This document shows positions 48,598 to 59,900 of a DNA stretch of 64,000 nucleotides, one piece after another. Every line of letters starts with the position of its first letter. The stretch's first letter is position 1. The notes under the pieces are model-generated. The model did not search any database, was not told the DNA's origin, and saw nothing but the letters and a program-made list of their open reading frames with translations. The DNA comes from Chelydra serpentina (lineage: Eukaryota > Chordata > Testudines > Chelydridae): assembly GCA_037349315.1 (NCBI GenBank), contig JBAIAC010000040.1, forward strand, positions 15,022,001-15,086,000, read 5' to 3'. Both the position numbers and the translations under genes were made by a program.

Positions 48598-50345
48598 CAA
48601 GATTGATGATAAAGGTAACAGTGTTGATGTAATAGATTTCTGTAAGGCATTTCATGTGGATAAATTGGAAAGAGTCCAGCGGAGGGCAACAAAAATGATT
48701 AGGGGACTGGAGCACATGACTTATGAGAAGAGGCTGAGGGAACTGGGATTGTTTAGCCTGCAGAAGAGAAGAATGAGGGGGGATTTGATAGCTGCTTTCA
48801 ACTACCTGAAAGGGGGTTCCAAAGAGGATGGATCTAGATTTCTTCTCCGTGGTAGAAGATGACAGAACAAGGAGTAATGGTTTCAAGTTGCAGAGGGGGA
48901 GGTTTAGGTTGAATATTAGGAAAAACTTTTTCACTAGTAGGGTGGTGAAGCACTGGAATGGGTTACCTAAGGAGGTGGTGGAATCTCCTTCCTTAGAGGT
49001 TTTTAAGGTCAGGCTTGACAAAGCCCTAGCTGGGATGATTTAGTTGGGGTTGGTCCTGCTTTGAGCAGGGGGTTGGACTAGATGACCTCCTGAGGTCCCT
49101 TCCAACCCTGAGATTCTATGATTCTATGATTTGACTTGGCTCCATACAACATTTTGATTAAGAAACTAGAACGATATAAAATCAACATGGATTCAAAACT
49201 GCCTAACTGATAGGTCTCAAAATGTAACTGTTAACAGAAAATCATCAATGAGTGGGAATGTTCCAAGTGGGATCCTGCAGGGATCAGTTCCTTTCCCTAT
49301 GTTATTAAATACTTTTTATCAATGACCTGGAAGAAAATATAAAATGGTTACTGATAAAGTATGCAGATGACAAAGAGTGGGGTAGTGGGTAAATAATGCA
49401 GAGGACAAGTCATTGATACAGAGTGATCTGGATTGCTTGGTAAACTGGGCTCTAGCAAACGATATTTTTAATATAGCCAAGTGTTTTATTATGGCCAAAC
49501 ATAAAGACATACATCTGGGAACAAAAAATCCAGGCCATGTCTCCAGGATGGGAGGCGCTGAGAAGCAGTAACTTTGAAAGAGACTTGGGGGCATTGTGGA
49601 TAATCATTGGAACATGAACTTGCAGTGCGCTGCTGTGGCCGAAAGGAGTGAATATGATCCTTGGATTTATAAACATGGGAATATTAAATAGGAGTAGAAA
49701 AGTCATATTACCTCTATATTTGGCACTGCTGTGACTGTTACTGGAATACTGTGAGCAATTCATGTGTATATATTTCAAGAAGGGGGTTGAAAAATTGGAG
49801 AAGATGCAGCGAAAAGCCATGAGACTGATTAAAGGATTGGTAAACATGCCTTATAGTGAGAGACTAAGGAGCTCAATCCATTTAGGTTATCAAAAGAAGG
49901 TTAAGGAGTAATGTGATCACAGTCTAGAAGTACCTACAGAAGTACCTACAAACAGGAGTTTGATAACATCGGGCTATTAAATCTAGCAGACAAAAGGTAT
50001 AACAAGATCCAATGGATGGAAGTTAAAGCCAGACACACACACCCCCCTGGCCGCAAAAAAACCCCAAAAAAACAAACAAAAAACAACTAGAAATAAGGCA
50101 TCATTTTCTTTTTTTAAAATGAGGATAATTAATCACTGGAACAATTTATCAAGGAGTATGATGGATTCTCCACCCCAGAAATGTTAAAACCAAGACTGAA
50201 TATTTTTCTAAAAGATATACTCTAGTTCAACCACAACTATTGGACTTGAAGCAGTCATTAAATGCAGGAAGTCCTATGGACTCTGTTATGCAGGAAGTCA
50301 GACTAGATGATCACAATGAGACCTTTTGTCCTTGTATTAATCTAC
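48598..50345 (+). mobile_element. Older CR1 LINE, interrupted by a younger CR1
   Basis: The left piece (48598-48652) encodes [15 protein letters not shown], part of a LINE reverse transcriptase. The text resumes at 49130 with DLAPYNILIKKLERYKINMD, then GILQGSV-like and YADD-like sequence near 49280-49380. The C-terminal region runs to about 50000, and the end at 50270-50345 reads 'atgcaggaagtcagactaga' and 'tgatcacaatgagacc'. Many frame breaks. The two halves join to one continuous CR1. Confidence 0.85.
48653..49129 (+). mobile_element. Younger CR1 LINE nested in the older CR1
   Basis: A clean CR1 end: [53 protein letters not shown], then after a frame change [20 protein letters not shown] and [20 protein letters not shown]. 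The 3' end reads 'gcagggggttggactagatg', 'acctcctgaggtcccttcca' and the terminal repeat attctatgattctatgat. It is 5'-truncated, as usual for CR1. Confidence 0.93.
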
Positions 50346-53300
50346 TGTCCAAAGCTGCATGAGAGTAGCTGCACATGCCTGCAGACACTGCACTACTGTA
50401 CTAGTTTCTAATTTACTATTGTAAAAAAACCTGGTACAGGACCCTCAATATAAAAGTCGTAAGATTGAATAGTCAAAATTAATGTTTACCAGGGTAGCTA
50501 CAAAACTTATCATATAAATAACTGCTTTGATAGTGTCTTTCATCCTAGAGTGTGTCAGATATAACACTGTCACAGAAATGCAGCCACCTCTGGAGTAAAG
50601 AGGACAGCCACTTGGACAACTGGCACAGAGCATGCTGCTCAATAATGAAGCAGTGGGATACGTTGGCCAAGAACAAATCCTGTTCCTATCAGAAAGACCA
50701 TTATTGAAACATCAGGGAGCACACAGAGCAGAAATCTGCTTTTAAGATCCCTGTGTACTAAAGATCCCTGTGTACTAAAACTGAGTCAGTCTAACTCAAA
50801 GAGAGTCTGGGTTGACCTTTCTGGGATTTAAAATGCAGTGATAGCCCAGTGTTTCAGACCTGATGCTTGGTTGCTAAGCCATCCACTCTACAGAGTATAA
50901 CTGCTCTCAGATTGCCTCAGCAACTTTTAGACTACATTTAAAACACTCACTATTTAACAACCTTACAAAAGCAAGGAAATTCCAAGTTTAGACATATCTG
51001 ATGTGATTTTCAGGGGTGCTAGGTAGCCTCATTCACCAAGAGCTGCAGGTACTCAGCACTTCTGAAATCTCTGCCTCAACCCACTTTATGGTACTTCTAG
51101 GCCCAAATGTGCTGCAGTGTTCTCACTGCACCATCACACTGACTTTCACTTGCATATATGTGCAACTATCTAGACACACTTTTCTAGCACTAACACTTGC
51201 TAGGGCAATTCATAGATTGTAAGATTCTACCACCTGAGGACACAGGTGATGGTTTTGCACGCTGCAAAGTGGTTAACTGCACAAAAAGGAATTAGCACTG
51301 GAAAAGTAACTACACAGACTTGTACTTGGACAGAGTTGTGCAAACACACACAAGTAGGGCCTTGATACACAAGATCTCACACTATTTGGAAACCATAGTC
51401 ATAGTTGGGTATAATTAGTTAAGTGAAGAAGAGAACTTCAGTCTTAAACCATTTTGGGGGGAGAAGGGGAGAAGGAGGTGGTAATTTGAGTTTTAACATT
51501 TGTTAAAATATCTGAACACTTACAGTTTAATATTTATTTAAAAATAAAAAACAAGCACCGGAAAATTGAGAGATGTTGCTTAAAATTAACTGACCACTTC
51601 CTCATGCATCACTTACATGTTCAGCTTGCACAATATAATGCACGATCTAGAACTGTTTTACTATAGTAAAAAATAATCTGAAGCATTGTTTTGATTTGGA
51701 TGCTGTTTGTTTTTCATTGTCTTTAAGTAAATTAAAATGGTTTTGACTTCTAGTCTAATAAAAAACACAGTCAAGGAACATTTTAACAAGGATTTACGGT
51801 AAAGAAAGACTATATAGTTTATGCAAATATCTTTACTAATTATTATTTAAAGTGATCAGAACTACAGGCACGAGCAAGAGCCATGCACATGAATAATTCA
51901 GCTTCATGGGTTAGGGCACTCAGTGAGTTTTACATGTTGCTAACAAAGATATTTTACTGAATACAAATATGCACTCCACTTTCTGAAATTAGCCCAGAGA
52001 GTTTCCTGTTTCACTATATAAGGGACAAGAATGCTAGAGTGCATAATGGCTCCAAAGAGATTCCAGAAAAGCAGGGGGGGGGAAAAAAAAAAGTAATGTT
52101 TTTGAACCACTGCATCCCAATTAGAGAGGAGAGGTGGCTGGTTAGAGGTATCCATATTGGAGAGGGAAAGCAGGGGAGCCAGTTTTCTAATTTTAAAAGC
52201 AAGCCTTGTGTTTTAGCGGCATTTTCATGTGGGAGTTTGTTTGTGTATCCCATAGAGAGAGAGACACAGTGTGTATATATACACATATATGCATACAGGT
52301 TCAATGCTTGTTCTAGTATAACAGATTGATTCAGGTTGTGGATGAAAATATAGTCAACTGTTAAGAGTAAAATAACCCCTTATATTTACTGTGAAAGATG
52401 AAAACCCAATACCTTAAGTTGCACAACCCTACCCTACCGTAACCCTCTCAGCACATACCAAACCAAAGCTTTTACAAGAAAATGACTAACTTTATACACA
52501 AACTGGTACAGTGAACCCTGCACTATGCATCCCACCTCCAAGAGGCAAGCATCTGTCTTAAGTAGCCACTTACCTTTATGGGAGGGGAAAAGGTTCACAG
52601 TATGATTTTCTTCTACCCTTAAGAGAAGGCCACCTCTACAACTGGGTTTTGCTGGCCCTTTGGATGGTTGATTAAGGCAGGTTGCACTATCTGATCTAAT
52701 TTTAGTATGGAGTGGAGTGGAATGAACAACTCCCCACAGAGCAAAATGAGTAGTATAAACTCTGAAACAACCACAATACCCTCATACTAAACTAGATGTA
52801 GGAAAAATCTATTTAATCTGACACATTTTGTGTATCAAAACCACCCATAATGGATGTAACTGTCTGTTAATTCTCCTGGTGAGCGAACCTCCTACACTAG
52901 TTTCAATCATGCCCTAGATTCCCCCCCCGCGTCCCCCTAGAAATACAGACTATGAGCTGGCCTCTCGCCTTGATCCATTTATATCCTCTTACAGAAAGGG
53001 TCAATGGACTAATATGACCTTCCATGTACTAAAATTTGAGGCTGACAATAGGCGAGACGCGAGGGTGAGAGGCCTCTCAAATCTCCTTTTGGAAAGGCAA
53101 GGATCCCCCTGCACGTACACCGAGTGGTGCAGAGACCATAAGTAATACAATGGCCGCAGGACCGACAATGAACAGACAGATCCCTGCAGTCAGCAGAGAA
53201 AGCCAGCAGCCTGATTTGGCACAGGCCACGCACTCTGCTGTCAGCTGCTCCTCCCTCCCATCTCAATGTTGGACCCACCCTGTTTGTGGGCCGAAGAGGA

Positions 53301-56027
53301 CAGAGGAAGATTAGCAACATGCAGTGAAACCTACTTTGAAAAAACAACAACAACAAGGGGCTAAGCGCTATGGGGACTGTTTAAAGAGCTGAACGAAAGA
53401 TCACAGGATTTGTCCCGGTCTCTCCAGAGCTTTACACGTTTCTAGCAACAGCAACCCCATTACATTCATCTGCACTCCAGACAGCGAGCCCGAAAACACC
53501 AATACGGTGCCTCGTGCCAGGTCCTGGCCACCTGGCTATTTCTGGATTGCACTCGCTTCTCCAACGCCTGTGCGATGCTACGGCAATTGGTTTGTTACGT
53601 TTTTAAAAAGTGACCTGGAGGATCCTCATAGCAACCATCGTTTTATTTATAGCCATGAGGGCTTTGCCTGCATTACTCGAAGCTGCTTTGTCTTCCCCAA
53701 GCTAGTGTCCTGTTTCTTTAAGAGAGCTGCCAGCCTAGCCCTGGCCTCCCCTCCTCGCTCCCACTCCTCCCCCACCCCCCAGTCCCCCTGGGAGTGCCTA
53801 GCAGAACAGCAGGCAATAGCTGGAGCCCTGCCAGGATCTCCGATTACAAGCCCCTGCTCGCTTCTTTCTGCTGCTGCAAAGTGCTTTCACGAAATGGCAA
53901 CCATTTTTTCCCCGAGCCTTAAAAACACCCCCCCCCCCTTACTTCTCTTCTTCACTTTCCAGCAGCCTCACAAAAGGGGGGGGGGGGCAGTCACCTCCCT
54001 GCAATGATCGGAAATAGAAACAACGCTAGACACTGGGAGACACAGACGTGCTGCTGCCCCCAAACCTGACAAGAATACAGCATTGCAAAGAAGAAGCCAT
54101 TACGAACCACTCCCCCATCCCCCTCTCACAAACAATATGGAGTACAACCTGGAGCTGCATGCTGAAATGCCAGACAGCCTCCCGGTTTTTCTCGTGGCAC
54201 TGGGCTGCAAAGGCATGACACGCTTGGTGCATTAGCAGATTTTAAAATAAAACTCAGCTGGGAGTTAGTAGCATGGGCTCAGTAGCTGCATGAAAGCACA
54301 GAACTGCTGTGAACATCAACTGCGTCACTTCTTCCCGACTGTAACAATCCAGGCGGCCAAGTGTCCCTCCTTTGGAGGCAGCCTCCCTCATGTTGGATCT
54401 ATTTTCAGACCGGTTCTAAAGTAGCTGCCTCTCGTGGGGAAGGATTTTGCAGCGCATTTTAGGGAGACCTTTACAGGCTCGTTGTCACCGTTCTGAAAAC
54501 GGCCCCTTTTTGTTGTTCGCGAGCCAGAGTCATCCGTAATTAGATGGATAAACACGTAAGGGGGTTCCCTGTCGTCTTCTAAAAATCCTCCTTCAGGAGC
54601 TTACTGTTTGGAGGAGGGAAGGGAAACAATTTAACAGCCATGTAATGCCAGCATGGAGCCGCAGTCCCCCTCCACAAAAAGCAGAGCTGCTAACAAGCGC
54701 TTTGTGGAGAAAAAGAAATCACCCTCTGAAAAATAGATATTAATAGAGTCTGCATATGTATCGATGACACAAGAACAAGTTAGCTACCGTTTTACAGACG
54801 AGCATTAGGCTCTCTCTGTCCAGGACAATAACATTTGTTGAACAGGCCTGGGCGATCTGTTTCTCTGCAAGGGCAAAAGGGTTTACTTACCCGCTCACCA
54901 CTGATGAATGCAGTTCTGAAGGTGAAGTTGTGTTGTTTAGCTTTTTGAAAACATATTTATAAATATAAAGCTATATAAACTGTAGCCCCACTTCTCTGGG
55001 AAATTTGCAAGTCAAAATGTATCTTGTTAAGACATTTAGAGATCTTTATATGGCAATGGTGTAGCATCAAAAAGCTATAGAAAATGTTGTCCAGTTATGT
55101 TGACTGACAGTATCCAGTTAGAATTTTTACTCGAGGCTTAAATCTAGGTTCTTGTGACAGATTTACTCTGTACATTAAAAGGACAGCCAGTGGCTTTCCA
55201 GACTACACAGAAACTCAAAAATGTTTCCCCCAAATATTTTAGTCTGTACATGTTAGTGTGAAAACCACCTGGTTAACATTTACTGTATGTAAACATTTTA
55301 AAAACATCTCTCGCTAGATATTTTGCTTTATAAATAAAATATTTTAAAAGCATAAAATTGTTTTAGCTAAACAGACAAAAAAAAACATAAGACATGCAAA
55401 TGAAGGCTCAGAAATAAGGACAACTCCAGTAACATTAACATGAAAACTACACTTAGTAAGGACAGAATGGATTGGGTACTTACAATGTAAAAGAAAAAAA
55501 GTTTATCAATTTTTTATGCCAGAATTCACTATTCCTAAATCTATATTTAAAACGTTACCTTATAAGCACCAAAGGAGTTAATAAAAATGGCCAGGAATTA
55601 AGTGTTTAATACAGGAACTATTTTTTTTAATTTATTGTTCAGTCATAATATAGTTATAAAGCTTAAAAAACCCAAACAAAAATATGTATTTACTTATTTT
55701 TGAATTCAAAATTGTTACTGCTGACATAAGGGTGTGCCATGACCTAGTTACACAAGACAAAGATGGATTCCAAATCATAAGGAAAAATCCAAATCTTTTT
55801 TATCTTCCTTCTTCATTGAGTCCTTTAAAATGTTGTCAGACATTAATACAACACTGAGAAGTCCTGAAATGGATGGTGTGGATTCAAATAAAGTATCCCC
55901 TTTTGGAACAAAGGAAAACCCAGTTGGCCATTTAATTCCATTGCAGAAAAATGGCTACCTGATCTGTTGGCCTCTCCTTAGCTGTCTGGTGAAGGATGTT
56001 TTTAGATCAGCGTCTAATAACTCAAGC
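50346..56027. other. Intergenic DNA left of the SETD1B promoter
   Basis: No protein-coding exon recognised. Runs of C at 52921-52928 and about 53930-53938 and a G run near 53977-53987 occur. Minus-strand sequence reading gcgggtaagtaaac near 54887-54900 resembles a splice donor, which could belong to a divergent noncoding transcript, but that is unproven. Confidence 0.35.
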
Positions 56028-56900
56028 CAAATGGAAGCTGCGCGCTGATTGGCTGCGGGCTCCTGGTGCCTTTAACCAGCCAATTACCTAACCACGACCA
56101 AATTACAAACCAAAAGCACAAGATGAGCTAAAACAACATGAAGCCCAAAGCCAGGCGAGACGCTCCTCGCCCGGGAAAAGAGGCAAAAAGAGCGATCCCC
56201 AGCCGCCTTTCACCGCTAAAACAAAATGGAAGCTCCACGCTGATTGGCTGCTGCAACCCCAGGACCTTTAATAAGCAAAACTGCTACTTTCTCCCCCTGG
56301 TTCCCGTCCTGTGCAATGGACACATTGTAACAACGCGGCTCGCGAGCCGGCGGGGCTCGGTTGGGCTGCGGGGGAACACTGTAGCGAGGGGGGGCGGACA
56401 TACAGCCATTCACCCCGCGCCCCGGGGCTGCTCCCCGGCTGTCCCTGCCAGGCTCAGCGAGTGCCCCAAACTTGTCCCACCTCTGTCCATCTTGTTTAGA
56501 AACAGTTTGCGCTAAGGTAAACGCAGCCCGCAGATTCCAAGGAATTTCCTGCATGCCATTAACCGGGGGGAAAATCCCCTCCCCGGGCTAGGTCGGCTCG
56601 GGAAAATGCCTGGCCCTTTATTTCGGGTGGGGAGGCGCCAGGGCTCGGCGAGGCTGGGGGCTTCGCGGCGCGCTGCAGCTGCTGTGAATGTGCCTTCGGT
56701 TGAGGGCGGTTAGCCATTAGCCGAGCTCCATAGTGGTGTATTGTGGGATGCCTGAGAAGCAAGCAGAAAGCACACACACAATATGTGTTGGCTCGCAAAA
56801 AAAGGAGGCAGGAGCCGTTCAAAAGCAATGTAATGTAACCAGCCAGATGTGAAAAGGAGCTCGCCTTTCGCTGCAAGGAGACGATCGGCCGCCTCACACA
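56028..56900 (+). promoter_or_regulatory. SETD1B promoter and 5' UTR region, CpG-rich
   Basis: CpG content rises from about 56130 to the start codon at 56901. Two inverted CCAAT boxes (attgg at 56048-56052 and 56243-56247) and one direct ccaat (56080-56084) are present. The attgg boxes lie inside a duplicated module (atggaagct, cgctgattggctgc, cctttaa). No TATA box is obvious, as expected for a housekeeping chromatin gene. The transcription start was not located. Confidence 0.7.
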
Positions 56901-56973
56901 ATGTCTTTCAAGGAGATCAAGGCAGGGGAAAAAGCCAAGCACCCAGAAGATCATGGCAAAAAACAGAGTTCAA
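56901..56973 (+). CDS. SETD1B: SETD1B exon 1 ([20 protein letters not shown])
   Basis: Start codon in a CpG island and donor gtgag at 56974. Ends one base into a serine codon. This leader matches my memory of the N-terminus of non-mammalian SETD1B. Confidence 0.88.
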
Positions 56974-59900
56974 GTGAGATTGGGTCTTTTTTTCCCCCCT
57001 TTCTGTCTCTTGTCTCACGGGGGTTGTCTAAGAATTCCCCCATTTTACAGTCTCCCCGTTTGGGTATTTCTCCCCCCCCGGCTTTGATGGCTTTAATGGG
57101 TGATTCTTAAAATGGGATCTTTATTACGTTTTTTAAAAACTTTGTGTTTTTTCTCCCCCCCCCCCCCCCCAGGTTGGATCAACGGAATGGAGAACAGCAC
57201 ACAAGCCAGCACTTCTGTCGAGAAAAGAAATCACCACTGGAGAAGTTACAAATTGATTATTGACCCAGCTCTGAAAAAAGGACAGCATAAACTCTATCGT
57301 TATGATGGGCAAAATTTTAGCATGCCTGTAAGTGTTTTGGGTTTTTTAAAAATAAATTATATACCTCCCACAAACCCCTACCTCGCCCCCCTCTCTAGCA
57401 GTCCTTGTTTAGGGGAGGTGGGGGTGGGGGAAGGGATTTTTTAATGCTGTAATAAATCATGTTGTAACAAATGTTGGAGGCTGGGGGGAGGAAAAGACAT
57501 GAAAGTTACTGCCACCTGACACAATGTATTCAACTGTCAGGATCCCAAGAAGGAGCTAAAACCTGGAGCTTTATTTCTCTGTGTTTCCAATCTGTGTCTA
57601 TTTCCCAGCAGTATTGCAATTTGACACGTGTGTATGTGTGCTTTTCTCTTCCCCTGAGGCTTCCCCTGCTTCCTTGTGGTATGTTCCCCCCCCTGAAATT
57701 TCTAGCAATATTATTGATGTTTTTTGTGTGTTCTATTTCCCCCTCCACCCTGCCTTGCAGAACTCGGGAATTGCTCCTGTGGATTGTGTCAGAGATCCCA
57801 GGATAGGAAGAATATGGACCAAAACCAAGGAGTTGGAGCTTTCTGTTCCCAAATTCAAGGTACCTGCCCTAGCCTGTAGGTTTAGTTTGGATTCTTGTTA
57901 TCTGTCAATTGAGCTTGAGTTTGAAATAACTTGATGGTCCCTTTAAATGACAGATTCTTCTTAACATTATCTGGCAAACCGTTTAACAATAATCCTATTC
58001 CATAAAGAAATCAATACATCTGTCTGATAGGATCAGTTTACCTGTTTTGAGTTATAACTCTGATGCTTGATATAGATGCTTAAAATATGTTTTTTTAGGA
58101 TGAAAAAGTAACCATTTCCATATGAATTTCTGAGAGTGTAGAGGCTGGATTTCTCTTCAGACTGGTGTGACATTGTTTGTAGACAGTTTCTTTCCCCAGA
58201 GTTCTAAGGAGACTAACTCTCTCTGTCTGTCTGTTCCAAATGATTTAATTTTCTGCTGCCAGTCTCCCTCCCGGTTCTTAATTATTTGTATTTAATTTTG
58301 TGTTTTGTCTAAATCTCCAGATTGATGAGTTTTACGTGGGGCCAGTGCCTCCCAAGCAGGTAACCTTTGCCAAGTTGAATGACAACATCCGTGAAAACTT
58401 TCTGACCGACATGTGCAAGAAATATGGTGAAGTGGAAGAAGTAGAGATTCTCTACAACCCCAAGAACAAGAAGCACCTGGGCATTGCCAAAGTGATCTTT
58501 GCCACAGTGAAGGGTGCCAGGGAAGCTGTCCAGCACCTGCACAACACATCAGTCATGGGCAACATCATCCACGTGGAACTGGATACAAAAGGTGGGAAGC
58601 AGATTTTAGCTTCATGCTCTGTCTAGTTGCAACCCCCTGGATCCCCTCTCCCCTCTTAAAGTGATATGCTTTTCCAGACTGGAGGAGCTGGATGATTAAA
58701 AATACTAATAAGTGAATGTTGCTCCTTCCCCCTCTGTCTGTCTCTCCTTTTCTCTGGGCCATTGGAAGTCACGTGGAGCTGAATGTGTTGTCTGTTGCTA
58801 GGAGACAGTCCTGTAATTTACAAAATGCTGCCATCCTGTCCATTTCATTCACTCACACTGACACCCGGTTTGTCAAACTCTGCCCTTGCCATCACCCTTA
58901 TCCCTTTTCAGAATCTCTTTACAAATGCCTTGATCTAAACTGGTGACCATTTTCAGAGGCTTAGAAATGCACTTCAAACTATGGTTGTAAAGTTTTTTCC
59001 TGTCTTAGAAACTACTATATCTTTAAAAAAAAAACACCACACTGAACTGCAGCAGGATCCTATTTTTCAAGCTCCTGGCATTTCACTGGTACTTAGCAAC
59101 AAACCCAAGTCTGGCAGTAAAAAGTGTTCAGCACTTGACACTGTGTGAGAGTGAGCAAGTGAGTGTGTGTGTGTGTCTTCTCTTTCTTAAAGGGACAGTA
59201 ACACTTTTAATCCTCAGCGTAACTGAGCCACCGGGGTACTACTATAGGAATTAACAGTGCAGTATCTATTCAAGTACTGAAAATATTAAAATTCTGCTTA
59301 TTATTATTGTTTTATGTGTGTTGTTTTTTCCTCCAAGCATGCTAGTGAAGGACCTTTCTAAGCAGCTGGCTAAAAGCTAAAACAGTGAAGTACGCAAAAT
59401 GTTACAGGCATTTATTTGTAATTTTTATTATTATTATAATTTATTATTTGCATTGTAAACATGATAATTCTATTTTGAAGCACGTGTTGCACTGTTTTTC
59501 TTTAAGAAAGAGGAAGAGCCCATGAACACCTTTCTCTCAAAGAAAAAAAGTGCTATGTTTGTCTCAGTTAACCATGCAAAGTATAAAAAAAATGTTTCGA
59601 CAACATTCAAGTGCAGTGTTTACATAACATTTGGTATGTAACACATGTTATGTGGTATAATGGAATAATTTTTGACATTACTGCCTAATTATGAAAAGAA
59701 CACCCAGAAAAGTTTTTTAAATCATTTGCCATTATAAATAAATCGTCACTTGAAATGCATATGCTTTGATTTTGGGATTTAATATTTTTTAGCACTATTT
59801 CATCTTAAATTTATATATCACCCTGTTTATTTTGAAATTTGAGGAAGATTAACATATGCATTGAAATTGGAGCAAAAGCCACTTTCAGTTTTAATAATGG

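Noticed and set aside
48560..49021. 153-codon minus-strand frame
   Set aside because: It is antisense to the clear plus-strand CR1 coding remnant.
53507..54007. 166-codon frame left of SETD1B
   Set aside because: Low-complexity, serine- and proline-rich reading in a GC-rich region without recognisable domains. The start lacks support.
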